Below, piece by piece: positions 1-13,466 of a stretch of 64,000 nt of DNA. The notes under the pieces are model-generated. The model was not told the DNA's origin. It saw only the letters and a program-made list of their open reading frames with translations, and made no database searches. Position 1 is the first letter of the stretch, and every line of letters starts with the position of its first letter. Position numbers and translations under genes: made by a program. The stretch is from Melieria omissa (Eukaryota > Arthropoda > Insecta > Diptera > Ulidiidae): contig OZ020269.1 of assembly GCA_963971225.1 (NCBI GenBank), forward strand, positions 21,202,921 through 21,266,920, written 5' to 3'.

Positions 1-1985
1 ACAATAATTGTGTTCTTCCTGTAAGTGCGTTGTAAAATATGAAAATTTTTTTACTTTTATCAAAAGAATCTTATCCTTTTCAAACAACCATGAATCTTCT
101 CCTTTAAAACATTTGCAAAATAATGTTTGCTGCAAGGTGTTTTAATATCTTTCAAACTGACTTCAGCGAACTAATTTAACTCGATATCTCGCAATTTTTT
201 TTCTAATCGCAAAACCCATTACTCACTTGTTCTGCATCTGATTTGATTTCCTCTTTGGTCAACCAACTATTCTTTTTCTTATATGAAAGTTTTTATAACA
301 TGATTTATGTTTTTTAACTTTGTCTTTTTATTTTCCAGACTGACCTAGTTAAGTAATTTTTTCGGTAGGCCTCGCTATTTCTCTCTCTCACTCTCATGTT
401 TGCTGCCTCCAAACCTTACAGCACAGCACTCACTTCCCTTTCGACTCAACTTTAAAAGCAGCGCCAATGTGTCTCTTCTCTCCTCAGTTTTCCATAATTT
501 TACCTCGTTTCGTTCTCCCCTTCACTCCTGTTCACAACTGTCCACCTTTATTATCCACTCAAACAATGTAGAAACTTCTTTATCACATCGTATTCGAGCT
601 CGTTAGTAAAAAAAATTACCTCCATACTTTGTTGAAAAAAATTCCGTAGGGGCAAGTCACAGCTGCAACTCATTTGCATACTTCACATTTGCACAACGTC
701 AACGCACTTTTCTTGTAGTTTTTACTTCAACACATTTTTTTCTTATTTCTGCTGAAGACTTCATTTAGTCGCCTCAACTGTCTGCGAATTTTTCGCTGTT
801 GCATTTTCAACATTTTGCCAATTTCCTCTCAGCCTCTTTTTCAACACGCAACAATGCAAATGCAAACGAAATTCAGTTGCATGCTTAAAGTTTCACCTCT
901 TGACACCCACAAGCCACACGGCAGCAGAAACAAAATGAAAATGACAACAACAACAAACACTTGCAGCGCTTTAATTTGAAATGTCGAACTGTACATGACC
1001 CCAAGCAACGCAACGTCGCGACCGCCGAGTGGCAACGACATGTGCATGAAAATATTTTAACATCCATATTAAGTGCCAGAAGGACACACACATACATATG
1101 TATATATGTAAATATAAGAAGAATATGTGGCAGTTGTCATACATACATATAAATAAAATTTTATACATACATATGTATAAAATAATTTTTATGAAATTTT
1201 TGTCTTCAAATTTCTTTACTCAATTTATGACTCGTGTATAGCGTCAGCAACTGCACGAAAACCAACCATAACTATGCACAATAGCAATAAAATTATTTCC
1301 CTTAAAAATTATATTTTATGTGTCTGTCCGTCGGTCAGTCTGTTGCGTTTTGTCTCAGCGCACATTTGAAATTTAAGCCGCATTGACAGCCCCAACAAGC
1401 AATTGCACTCAGCGGTTTGCAGCTGCACTGGGCCACAGTTGCCACTGCACACAAGTTGTTGTTGTTGTCTCATATCACCATATGTCTCATATCTCCACAC
1501 ACACACTACAAACCACACACACGTATATATTTGAAATCTTGAGCGGTGCTAGTTTCCACATACGCAGAGCAATTTGTGGCAAGAAGAATTCAATTGGTTC
1601 ATGGCTCGGCCGTATAGTTTTAACTTTGTGTGTCCCAAAGCCTTTGACTTATTGCTTTTTTGTATGTGTTGAGTGAGACTTTATTTATTATATTTTTAGT
1701 GCATTGTTGGTGCTGTTGTTGTTGTTATTGAAAGCTGTAAATATTTGCTTGCAAAGCCGTTGACAGCAACTGTCCGCAGGGGGTTGACTTAATCTTAATT
1801 TATGCACATTTCTCTACATATTTCAAAAAGATTTACTACCAATGTGAGTAAAGTTTATGGTAAACTAATTAATTGGTATATATTTTAAAACTTACATATA
1901 AAATAAAATAAAATGAAAAAAATTGATTATTTTTGCGAGAAGTTTTAAGATTCATTTAGCATTGTTTGAATGTCATGGTTTGTAT
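1..1985. other. non-coding AT-rich DNA, no gene seen
   Basis: The stretch is AT-rich with short CA and CAA runs and no open frame that looks coding. Small open frames here are cysteine/threonine-rich readings of simple repeats. No transposon ends were recognised. It is best read as intron or intergenic DNA. Confidence 0.6.
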
Positions 1986-2095
1986 TAGGTAGGTAGGTTA
2001 GGCTGGCTGACCCTCGGGGGGGTCTCACATAGACCATGTTGGTCCATAGTGGTACCAGAAAGGTTCTGGAGCTTCAGACCTGTATGTAGTTTGTC
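1986..2095. repeat. unclassified moderately GC-rich repeat fragment
   Basis: A block containing a TAGGTAGGTTAGG start and a run of seven Gs stands out from its AT-rich flanks. It runs straight into the 3' side of the mariner relic. It does not translate into anything I recognise. It could be part of an untranslated element end or an independent insertion. Confidence 0.3.
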
Positions 2096-3125
2096 AGAAA
2101 CGTTTTGCCAAATCTAAGTAAGTCGCTGCTTTTTTGTTCCGCGACTCTTTCCATGGTTTGTATTAAATGTGCGCCGTTTTTCTGTTGATAACTTTTCGTA
2201 TTTTTGAAGGTAATTCTATTGTGTTTCTCTTTGATAGAATTCCATTTTCCTAAAAAACTGCTATAGTCAATTTTTGCAAGCTTCTCTTGAGGCAAAATTT
2301 TCACCAGCAAAATCATTCGCCATAGACAGAAACAGATGGCAATCAGTTGGTGCTAAGTACCGATTATAAGATAGATTCATAAGAACCTTCCAACCAAAAC
2401 TCCATGAGCTTTCGGTATATCACTATCAATGTGTGTGGGCTAGCTTTGTCCACTCGGAATATAATTTCTCTTCTATTAGTCAAGGTTGGCCACTTCTGGT
2501 GACTTCTGTTGCTTACTTCAGACTGTCCAATTTTGAACAGTGCAAGCCTAAACTAAGAGTTTGACTATAGGAGAGCTCATAGTAGATTGTTTCCTTCAGA
2601 GGGTAAAATTGTTGATAGTACAGGTCCACATTAAGAGTTTGATAGCATCTAGGAGCAGCATCTCATAGTAGATGATTCTCTGTCAATCCCAGCAAACACA
2701 CAACTAAGTCTTCTTGATTTCGCTGGTTCACCGAAATTATACCACAACCGTTTCCCTTTGACGTTGTTGTTAGTTATTCACTTTTCATCACCAGTCACCA
2801 TTCGCTTCAGAAATCAGTCGATCAGTCAATTCAGAAGCGATTCACAGATTAATGTTTGTCCAATGAGGTTGCTGTGGCATCCATTCATCGAGCTTCTTTT
2901 TGTATTCAGCCTCATTTAAAAGGTTCCAAACGGTTTGAAATATGTGCAATGTGTAAGCCTTTGGACAATCGAGAATGTGTCAGAGAACAGTCGGACTCAA
3001 CGATTTCAATGATTTTATTCACATTTTGACAACTGGCCTTTCAACGCGTAGTGCATCATTGACATCAAAATTTCCAAAACAGAATGAACAAAATTACACA
3101 TAATTGGCTGCTAGAGTAATATTTA
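2096..3125 (-). pseudogene. degenerate mariner (Tc1/mariner) transposase
   Basis: Read on the minus strand and hopping between frames, the mariner transposase landmarks appear in the correct order. Near 3070-3030 is an FDVNDALR-like segment followed by RPVV, at the start of the DNA-binding half. Near 2900 is YKKKLDEWMP. Near 2800-2770 is MVTGDEK, which carries the first catalytic aspartate of the DD34D triad. Near 2360-2300 is LAPTDCHLFLSMAND, which carries the last aspartate. Many stops and frameshifts separate these pieces, so the copy is long dead. The wording of the motifs resembles the irritans/mauritiana group, but the subfamily is not secure. No clean terminal inverted repeats were identified. 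A fragment of the same family lies near 10.1 kb on the other strand. Confidence 0.8.
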
Positions 3126-6100
3126 GGATCACAAGATTTCATTTTGGGATTTTAGTATTTTGTTCAGTATGCACCTTTTTTTGGCCGAATACCATTTCAA
3201 ATCATATTTGCTACTCAAATTTGTGTAACAAACACATATCTGAAGAGGTTTGAATGCCAAAAATGCCCCTCGCCACTGGTTAGAATCATAAGAATAGAAT
3301 ATAATCATATCATGTTGTTGTAAAATATGGCTTATTTTATCTGTGCTATTTTCTATCTTTGATGCAAACTCAAGCAAAATTAGGTCAAGCACTGAAAAAC
3401 TGTCTGAGAAAATTTGTTTTAACGCCATCTCATTTGCTCGTTTTTGGCATGCAATCAAATAGAAATGAAGAAAGCAATCACAAAACCGTCTAAAAAGTTG
3501 TTAAGGTACGAAATTTCATCTTTCTAATGGCACCTAGCGTAATCCGCTCATATTTATACAACGCGAGATATAGATTATTAAAGCCAACTAATTAAAAAGG
3601 GATGGATTTATTTTTACTACACCTTACTACCACATTTTGCTGTAACACCTTTACACGTCCTATGCAGTTAAGATAAAATTAATGAAATCAAGTTTAAATT
3701 AGTCCCCCCTAAAAGTATGCCACATATATTTTGTACAAAAGTATACTTACTGGCTTTTGTTGTCAACACTGAAACCTTCAATTATTTAAAGTCTACCTTT
3801 AGGCCGCTCAATGCTCCTTTCAACAAAACATCCCGCACTCTCTATTTGTTAAAAGTCAAAAACACACTTCCAGAAAATAAAAACAATAAAATAAATTGCT
3901 GAAATGCCAGCTAATGGCCACAATGGTTTGGCGCAATTAACTTAAGAACTCTTTACAGCAATTTAATTACTCAAGTGGCCTAAATCAATATAAACATAAC
4001 AGAGAAACAATGCAGCCGCATTAACCAGCATCTTTCTTACCTTAAATCACTTTTCAAGCACGCAAAAGGTATTCCAGAAATGCCATTAAAAGGGGTAAGA
4101 AAAAATGCGAAATACCTTCACACACACACATACAAAAAAATACATAAAAACACACACAAACACTAACGCAGCAATTTCAAAATGAATTCTGCCATTTCGC
4201 ATGGCGCAACAAGGGCAACAGTTGTATGTGTGTGTGGCTGTTTGTGCTATTCAGTCAGTATGAAACCTCAATATCCTACGCTACGCAAAGAAAGAAACAC
4301 ACACATACACACAAATACGCACATATCCGCAGCAATAAAGCAAAATGCCCAAAATAACAAATATTGCCGGTAAAGTGAAAGTCAAAGTCTACCAAACAGC
4401 AGCAGCAGATGCAGGCGACTACAGAAATGAAGCAGAGACGGCAAAGGAAGCAAAACGAAGGACATGAGCAAGAAAAAGGGGCAAACATCAGCATCTCTAA
4501 AGCCAAGATTAAAAGTGCGCCAAAGGAACAGGAAGTGGCACAAAGAGCGCGTTCACAAATAATGTTGAAACGAGCAAAAAGAGCAGCAGGCAGTCGATGA
4601 ACCAAACAGACCAACCGATGCAATATAGAACAGCAGATGTGTGTGTGTGGCAAACGGAAGCGGAACTGAAGGGCGGACGGAAAGGGACGTACCCGCATGC
4701 ATGTGTGGTGTGTAAACTTGAAAGTGGCAGAAACTTGAAAATTGCCAAACACCAACAAAATGACCGAGTACCAACTATACGAGCAGATAATGCACCAGTC
4801 ACACACACACACACACACACACCGATTGTACCATACATGCACTGCTATATAGAGGCACACATGCATTCATATATTCATATGTACAAATATAGATTGCAGT
4901 TGCAATTTCCTTTTGCGCACAATGAGCAAAAATGCAATTTTCACGCTTACATTTCTATTAGCGTTTGGCAGTTTTATGTAGAGCGGAAAACTTGATATTG
5001 CACTTTTCGTAAGCATGACAACATGTACAATCTATATGGGTTACCTGTTTTCCACTCAAAATGAAGGCAAATATAAAAAGTATTGCCTAGAATTTTCACA
5101 TGAAAATTTATTAAAACACTTTCAACCCAGTTTAAAAGCTTGGCAAATGGTTGTGTGGGCCGCCAATAAATTCAGCAAAAATATTTTCTGTTTACGCCAT
5201 AAACCAGTGGCAACACGTCACACCCAGCAACAGCTCAGACGCGTGGATGCGCGTGACTTCAAACTGTGTACGTGATGTACATACAAAAAATTTATAAAAT
5301 TTATATTGTTGCCACTTGCAAGCTACAACAACAACAACAACCATTGTTGGAACACAAGTGGCGTGCAATTCGAAATAAGTTAAAAAATACATGAAAAACA
5401 TAAAAAGTAAGACATAAAAAAATTTGTAAAAAATGTAAACCAATAAAAAATGTGAGTAAAACAATTACAACAATAATTGTTTCACCATATTGTATTAAAA
5501 AAATTTTAAATAAATAAAAAATTTCTCAACTTAAAAACTATATGAAAACTACAGAAAATAAATAATAAATTTAACACAACTTATAAAAACATCAGCTTCA
5601 GCAGAAACTACAACAACAATTGCTTCGCCTTATTACAAAAAAATTTTCAAATAAATAAAAATCGCTTACAGTATCAAATTAGCAGCACACCGCATGGCCT
5701 TTGGTGCGTATGAGTAATGTCAATTAATTGTTACTTTTGGGACATGTCAGAAGTGCACCAAAACGTAAAATGCACAAAATGTTAAGAAATTTCAAAGTAT
5801 TGCACATATAATTCCTACTATTCTCTTGCCATTGTCATCATTTTCGTCTGCCAATCACACATTCTTTGTTCCTCAGAACTCACTGCAGTCCAGTCAAGTG
5901 CAATCAACTCCACAATAGTTCACGCTGCACTCTGTCTGTGGTCCTGTAGTTCAGCTGAAAAATTGCCAATTGACAATTTCTTCTTCAACTGAAACGTCAT
6001 TGTGCAGCATAATCACAAAAATCAGCGTCAACCTAAAAATGTCTTTTACGCTGCACGAAGCGTTGTGTTAAATTTTAAAATTTTCCAATTTCTGGATTTT

Positions 6101-7669
6101 TCGTATCGCTACGCTTTCATTTTGCTGTAGTATGCAATTTGTTAACCGTTCATAGCCATTAAAAGCACTGCAACAACAACGATAACAGTCACTGCAGCAG
6201 CAGCAGCACTCACCGCGCGAGCAGTGACAGTGGCTCACCAGCGATGCAGACAAGCATACAGACAAGTTGGCGGCAGTCAGGCAACCAAACCACGCCAGCT
6301 GCCACGCCATCATTCGCAGTGACACTCGCCCACAACGACAACGTCCCAACTGACAGCAGCCGAAGTAGAAGAAAGCAGCGCAAAAATTGCACAAGCAGTT
6401 TCAAAAAACCATAGCGAGTTTCTTGACAGTGGCCGGAAGTGCCAAGGAGCTGCACAACGCTGGCACAACGTGGCGTGTACATTTTGAAGCAGTCAATAAA
6501 TTCAGGTAAATTGCTGACTCGCCTACACCTGACAGCCCAACGTTGCGCTTGTCGTTCAATACAACGTTCGGTGTTATGGCTGTCGCTGTCAGGGTGGCTG
6601 GCAATGCCAGATAACTCGTTGCTGTGCAGTTTTTGTTGGCCGTTTCTCTGACAGTTTTTTTTGGAGATGCAGAGAAGAAATTGTGTTATGCACGCGTCTA
6701 CTTTGATTTTAATGCGGTGACACCCTTTTACGACTAGTTGTTGTTGTTTTTTATCACCATGGCAACTGGAGTGTAGGAGACACATTAAGGTCTGTCAGGA
6801 TTGAGTTGTTGTGAGCAACATAGTTAAAATTGAGCCATTAACATAGGAGAGCATAATAGAATTTCGAGAAGTTAATCACACAATGTAGCCAAAGTATGTT
6901 GCCATTCATTTTCTTCCCAAGAAGTTTTCTTTTATGAATGCAGTTCAGTTGAAAGAAAGCGTTCACATATTTATGCAGCCATTGTGCTCTATGAGACAAT
7001 TCAAGTTTAGTGTATCGTTCGTCCTTATCGATCGTCCTTATAAAGTACAGAATTTCATTCACTAATTGAAAACCAATGTTAGCAGGATCCATCAAAATCG
7101 AGGGCAGTCTGCAGTGTAGTCTGTTTGTAGTCCGTTTGTAGTTAGTTTGTTTCTGTCTTTCAGGTATTAAAAACAAATACTGTGAGCCAATAAACGTATC
7201 CTAATGTATTTGATAAAAACAAATGACTGGTTAGTACGCCGACAAGAATCACGGAGTTACTTTAAAAGAACAAAAAACATTGCAAATTTATTTATTGATA
7301 GTAGTTGTGGTGACCTCAGTTGAACAAATATTAAGAGAACAAAGATACATGGCCTTTTTTATTGATAATAGATGTGGTAATCTAAGATTGTCTGCAGCAA
7401 AGTGAATGCACAGAGGCTGTCAGCCAATGAATCAATCCGATGTACCTAATTGAAGAGAAAAGATTATAACAGCGAAAAATAGTCTGCAGTTGCTTCTATG
7501 ATGACAACAAAGAAATATCGCTGATATTTTCATCGATAGAACGTGTGTTATATTTAGATTTCCTGCAGCCTGGAGTAGAATGTTACCTTATCTTATGCTT
7601 AGAAACATAACATTTGCAAACACCTACTTGCAACTATCAGGACGAAACTTGCGCTCAGACAAAAGTTAT
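3126..7669. other. non-coding DNA with CA microsatellites, no gene seen
   Basis: Intron-like or intergenic sequence. (CA)n runs occur around 4120-4160 and 4800-4822, and they create long spurious cysteine/valine-rich frames on the minus strand near 4276-4866. CAA runs occur near 5325. A 13-bp CCTAAAAGTATGC motif at 3708-3720 recurs elsewhere in the window. No splice-bounded coding exon was recognised. Confidence 0.55.
4800..4822. repeat. (CA)n microsatellite
   Basis: About eleven uninterrupted CA dinucleotides. This is one of several CA/GT tracts in the window and has no coding content. Confidence 0.9.
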
Positions 7670-7960
7670 TTCAGTAAAAATGTCGAGTTATTTTCTTGAA
7701 CCTAATGTCCAGCAAAAATCCTTACACTTTTCTCTACCCAATTTTATTCTGGTTTTGCCTGAACTCACAGACTGGCATTTCATGCAATTTGGCATACACA
7801 ATTTTTCTGTAAAAATTTCAGTAAAACTTTCAAGTTATTTTCTTGAACCTAATGTCCTGCAAAATTCCTTACAGCTTTCTTCACTCAATTTAATTTTGGT
7901 TCCTTGTTCTCACAGACTAACATTGCATGAATTTGGCATAAAAAACTTGTCAAAACAGTT
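7670..7960. repeat. 147-bp tandem duplication, two copies
   Basis: Two adjacent diverged copies begin with TTCAGTAAAA at 7670 and 7817. Both contain TTTTCTTGAACCTAATGTCC, a 'cacagact' segment and a 'tttggcata' end. The copies differ by scattered substitutions, so the duplication is old but still alignable by eye. The single open frame across both copies is probably a by-product of the duplication rather than a gene. Confidence 0.8.
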
Positions 7961-10109
7961 TGCGTGTGGCCAACTGCTGCTATCTTTATTTTTTTTGTTG
8001 TTGTTGCACTTATAATAAACGAGCCACATGCCGCCACTTGAAATGTCGATAATTTTCGCAAACACAACAAGCCAGCATGTGGTATGCTAATCAACATTGC
8101 ATACTTAACAGTACTTACAGTGGCAGTAACTGGCTGGAAGCATGCAACATGCACACAGCGACACAACACACGGCGCCTATGTGTGACTATGCATAGGTAA
8201 GTAAGTGAAGTTCTGATGGCGAATGCACGCAGTCACGCAAGCATGCAACAACAACACACTGTTCGAACAACAACAACAACAACAACAGGGTAAGCGGTAA
8301 TCAACAGCAATGGGCCAAACTAGCACAATGTACCGTTACGCATGTGCAATTTAGATTTGGTCCGGAAGCAGCCAGCACTGCCGAATGCTTGAATGTGTTG
8401 TTGCACTGTTCAATGCAATATTCAAATTGCAATTGCAACATGCAACATGCGACATTTTGGGCACAAAGCAATGCAGACTACTTACCGGAGGTAAGTAGTC
8501 ATCACCATGGCTCGACTTAGGCCCAGCCAGACAAGCGCAATAGCCACCGCGAATTTCGTGTGGGCGTAGTAGAGATTAGCAACAACAACAACTGCTGCAC
8601 ACACATGCAGCGGTTTTGCAAGTGATTTCGATTGATTTAGCGCCGCTTCAACTGCGCCCAACTCAATGTGCGTTGAGTCGTTAAACGTGGCATTGGCCAT
8701 GTCCTGCCAGTGCAGGCAGTTGGCCGAATAATGTAGAGAGGGTTGGTAGCTAAGTGATTAAATCGCTGTGCTTGCGCTGCCCAGTGGCTTTGGCAATTTG
8801 CGCCTAAGCCATTCTAAGCTAATAATGTATGCAAAATACTATGCACGATACAAATAAAAATTCATGAGTTGGCCACTCAAACACGCACACTTTGCATTTA
8901 TTGCTTCATTCGACTGATTCAAAATGGGTTTTTTTTCAGCTGTGCCAAGCGTACACTATACATTTTGTTGTTGTTATTAGGCGTCAATTTGATTAGATTC
9001 CATAATGTGGGGCAACTATGGTTGGCCGCTTGAAAATTGCCATGACGCATTGTCACAATTCAATTTGAAGTCACTCATACGCAGCGTTGGACGCCTTTTA
9101 GGCTTTTACATCGTAATACAATTAACGACTACGGCTAAATATTTTCATGTTGCATTTACATAATTTCATAATAACCACTTTTGAATTAAGTAAAGTCCAG
9201 CAATAATTGAATATTGTGACCAAAATTATTAAGCACAATGTGAATATTAAATTTGATGGCATATAACATAATGAACAGGTTCTGATGTATTCACGTAGAT
9301 TGTGATGTAGTATTTCATTTGAACTTTAATTAAGTCGAAACTGGCACTTCAGGTGTGAATATTTTTCTCAACAAATGCCACAAATTTTGACCTTAGGTTA
9401 GCTTTAAATCATTGGTAAAGGTATAAGGGAAAAGCATTGCTCGCCTCGATGTACTTTTGGAATGCAAATCAATTAAGTTTTGCTGAAAATATGACACAAG
9501 ATTCCAGCTTAATTGCCTTTAGGTCATTGGTTAGTCTCAGTATAAATCTAGGATGCAAATCAATCACAAAAGGGTTGTAGCAAAGTATTCAAAATAAGTA
9601 TAGAGCACTTATTTGTAAATATTACTTAAATCAAGATTTAAGCTTGAAGGCTTGAAAGATCGAAGATGTAACTCTAGTAAAACAAATTTCAGAATTTAGC
9701 TTCAAAGACTTTTAGAACGAAGGTTTGAAGAAACTTGTAAAAGGTGTAATAAAAACTTGAAAAGACGTTGTTAGTATGTAACTCGCGTTGTCTAAGTGCG
9801 ATTAGGTTGCGATATATTGCGTTAGAATGATGAGATTTCGTATTAACAAAGCTTTTCAGTCAGTTTTTTTATTGCTTGACTCAGTTTTGTTTGAACGAGT
9901 GTCAAAAATGGACACCAGAAAAGTGAGAATTCGTCATATTTTAAAGTTAAAGACGAAATAGAAAGCCAGAGATCTAAATAGTATTTATAGTCCTGAAATC
10001 TGTAACACCCAATCCTGCTCAACCTTGGTTTCGCCAATTTCGTTTTGATAAGTTTAGAAGACCAATTATCGAAAATGTAAAAAAATCAAGAAATCCTCGA
10101 CTAAACTCT
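7961..10109. other. non-coding DNA, no gene seen
   Basis: Intron-like sequence with a CAA microsatellite near 8263-8287 and repeats of GCATGCAACATGC type near 8230-8450. A minus-strand open frame at 8482-8700 has no recognisable domain and is not called. Nothing else supportable was seen. Confidence 0.5.
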
Positions 10110-10335
10110 TAACTCGGATAGTTTGAACTCTACATTAAGTGATTACCATATATTTCTGACTATAGGGAATGTTTTTTTTCTGGTGAAAGATTTGCCTAAA
10201 GAGAAGCTTGTACCAATCCACTGTCATAATTTTATTAGGGGCAACCATTTCTATGAGAGAAGCAGAATGAGTTATCGAGGCAATGAGTTATCGATCGGTA
10301 CCCATCTGACCTATATCGGATCATTGCAACTGTGA
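10110..10335 (+). pseudogene. mariner transposase 3' fragment
   Basis: The plus strand reads SDYHIFLTIGN near 10137-10170. This corresponds to the segment around the last catalytic aspartate of the mariner copy at 2.1-3.1 kb, where the matching peptide is TDCHLFLSMAN. Nucleotide similarity to that copy continues through 'gctggtgaaa' and 'aagagaagcttg'. The rest of the transposase is missing or unrecognisable. Its 3' part forms the left arm of the inverted repeat at 10255-10468. Confidence 0.65.
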
Positions 10336-10468
10336 ATGAAGTCAGGAATTTCATTATTTTTGCATTAAATTTCATTTACAGTTGGAATGATGCGATTTAG
10401 GTCAGATGGGTACTAATCGATAACTCATTACTTCGGTAAATCATTTCGAAGGTAATTCTGCTCCTCTC
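10255..10468. repeat. long imperfect inverted repeat (two mariner 3' ends head to head)
   Basis: The left arm is 10255-10332 and the right arm is 10379-10468, with a loop of about 46 bases. The arms share AATGAGTTATCGAT, TACCCATCTGACCTA and ATCATT..CAACTG in opposite orientation, with scattered mismatches and a small insertion in the right arm. The left arm continues the mariner fragment at 10110, so the structure is most simply two mariner 3' ends in inverted orientation. A transcript crossing it would fold into a hairpin of about 80 base pairs. Confidence 0.8.
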
Positions 10469-10469
10469 A

Positions 10470-13465
10470 AACCAATTGATGACTACAATGTTGACTACAA
10501 TGTGCTTTTAATTAAAGTTTCAAATAAGTAATTCAAATTTTAAAAACCAAATTTCATTATACGACCTATGAACAATGCTATCCATAAATTAATAAAAAAT
10601 GTATTCATTAGTTATTATTTAAATTTTAATTTTCGAGAACATTTAAGCCTTCAAAACGCATTTGTTTCGTAAATCCAAAACATAACCACAAAAAACATGA
10701 AACTGAAACATGTTTGAGTTTTTAATAACCAAAATGTTAAAATTTGTTTACTGTTAAAAGCTGAAAAGGTAACCTCAAACCTTAAACCACAAATACAAAC
10801 AAATGGCAGAAATGTCTGAAGTGCTGTTGCTGCAATGGCGTCGACGACGGCAGCAGCAATCAGCCTTGGCGGTGAATCACGAAGGGCAGCAAGAACGATT
10901 CATTTTGGAATTTCTACTTTTAATTAACACGCATCACCAAAGCCACAACAAGCGACAGCAAACGAGAAACCAGTAAAGCGCACATTTTCAAGCACTTTCC
11001 TTGTGTTGCTGTGATGCGTTATAACTTTTTGTGATACTCTACAATCAAGTGGCTGGAGACGTACAACAACAACAAAATTAAATATTGTTTATTTCAATGA
11101 CAAAATGAAAACTTTTCAATACAGTTGTCACATGACTATTATTTGTAAAAAAACGATTTTAATTGTACGTTCAAAGAAAACGTTTGCTCGTTGTAGTTCC
11201 GACAGTTTTAAATAAATTTGTTTGCCGATAACAGCACAACACAGGCTGCAAGGCTGTGTAATTCAATTAAATTTATGATCAATTTAGCACTGAATGCAAT
11301 TATCTGAATTGAGATTTTTGTATGAAAAATTGAGTTCAATTTAGAGTTAAATTGAGCATTAATTGAGAAAATGCCTTAGTTGCGCAATTTGGCTGACCGT
11401 CTAAGTTACGTATACGATTTGTAAAAAATTTACTTTTTTCCATAAATTTGGTGAATTGCACATCTCTAACTACCAACCCAACTGAAATTCTTTCTCTTCA
11501 CTATCTTCTTTTAAAATCAATTGCGTTGTTTCTGCAGGATCAGGACAGTTTTTTGCCTCTCCTGAAAATTTTTGATTTTGGAGCTTTGACTCTTTTGTGT
11601 TTTGGTTTGAAACATTCCTATGGATGACTTTTCTAATAAAACTCAACTTTTGACTTATTTTATGTGCAAGCACTTTCAGTAGTAATGCAAGAGAAACACT
11701 ACTCAGTTGTAGAGCACAAATGTGTCGGTCAAGACTGAAAGCTTAAATCGCTCTTACTTTGTTCACATCTTTGTTTTTCTGCATATTGACATTTACTTGC
11801 CACTGGGCGCACAGCAAACAAGTAACTGATGAACAGCACAACGACAGCAGAACACAAACAAAAACCGCTATACGAGTAGTAAATGTTAAGTCAAAAGGTA
11901 AAAAGGACACCAACGAGCAAAAAACTGATGGCAGCGCCTGCATAAAGCTGTCATGTCGCGCCCGACGCCAACGAACGCTTTGTTTATTTGCACTGCACTG
12001 TTTGACTTGGGGGGGGGAGAGGGAGGGGGACAGCGCACTTTGGCGGCGGCTGTGCGCTTAACTGCACACAATGCGCGACCGTCAAAGCGAGCCGAGCGTG
12101 CGCGGTGTTGACGAGCTCGTTAGTAGACTTTTCAGCAGCCAAGCAACTCTGATGCACTTTTATTAATTTTTATCTTTTTCAATTTCGATTTTATGGTTTT
12201 TGTTTTTTTTATATTGGAATATGTGAACAAAAAATTGTAAATTTGCATCAATTATTATGTTTTTTGCTGTTCGAAAACCAAAATGGCCACTCAACAAGAC
12301 CAGTCAAGCATCCATTCATCCATCCATCTATTCAGCCAAAGCGTTTGTTTGTAGAGTTTTTGCAGGTAACTTGCACACGCACACTCATCCAATTATATGC
12401 ACACATACACACATACAGAATCCTTTACAAAAGCGCAGCGTTCGTTCACTTCACTTTGTGTGCTCCGAAAATTGCCGCGACAACAAGACAACAACAACAT
12501 CAATAGCATTGCACTGAAAATTCGCGCCAATATAAAACTAAAAAAAGTATTTAAAATGTAATTAAAAAATGTTTCCCCAATTGCGATTTTGTTGTTGTTA
12601 TTGCTGCTGGCGCTGTTCATTATTATTATTGTTGTTGTTTTTGTTGTTGTCATTGTGCAGCTTCTTTTGTTTGTGCATTTTATTAATAACCACAGCGGCG
12701 GCTGTTGCTGCTGTCATCGCCAACAACCGCCAACCGGCAACCGCCACCCGTCCACCCATTAAACACAAATTAATGCAATTAAAAATCGCTGACATTTTCG
12801 CTGTCATGCCATAAAATTGCATATTAATTAAAAAGTGCAACGACGATTTCTAATTTGATTCAGTCGCTTCCGTTGTGCGCCGCAACAGTTTTGCAATATT
12901 CAAATTAGGTCGGCGTAAGTGGGTGTGTCCATTTCATTGATTGCTAATGTAATTTTTGCATAATTTATGCATGTCGTGCGGGCGAGAAGTGATTGATAAA
13001 TATTTAGCTTCGAATTGTTCGAGAGATTTGAGGTAAATTGAGTGGTTGCTGTTGTGGCGCTTGTTTGAAATTAGACTCAATCACGAGCTCTTCATTATTC
13101 ATTATTTATGTTCAAGCAAACTAATTGATTGGATGGCAGGTTTTTTGGGGTAATGAGAATAATTAGAAAACATTTATAAATAATACAAAATTGAAAACAA
13201 AGTTAGCTTTACTCATAACTATGGTTTATGAGGTGTTTAGATTGAAGGAATATTAGGTAGAAGAGGATTAGATTAGCTCATAAATTATAGTAAACGAGAT
13301 GCTTATAATCATTAAATAATCTATATGCGTTTGTATGTGTGTGTGTTTTTTTTTTTTGCTTTTTGCTGGAACTGCAGCAGCCACGACCCCATAGAGACCG
13401 AAGCCCTTCATTGAACTGCACAAAAGTGCCATAGCAGAGTTGCAGTGACTCTGCTATTGCCAGGT
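10470..13465. other. non-coding DNA, no gene seen
   Basis: Mixed AT-rich and CAA-rich sequence, with a GC-richer island around 11930-12130 that includes a G-run tract. Open frames around 12243-12840 are readings of CAA/TTG and CA repeats in several frames on both strands. No splice-bounded exon or RNA gene was recognised. Confidence 0.5.
12009..12029 (+). other. G-run tract, possible G-quadruplex
   Basis: A nine-G run, a three-G run and a five-G run lie within 21 bases. The nine-G run could supply two tracts, so a four-tract quadruplex is possible on the plus strand. Function is unknown. It sits in a locally GC-rich island. Confidence 0.5.
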
Positions 13466-13466
13466 G

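Noticed and set aside
4276..4866. 196-residue minus-strand open frame rich in cysteine and valine
   Set aside because: It is produced by (CA)n tracts and intron-like sequence; other frames on both strands are also open, and there is no domain.
8482..8700. Possible minus-strand exon with a hydrophobic segment
   Set aside because: No acceptor and donor pair in phase, no family resemblance, and not joined to the F-BAR-like exons.
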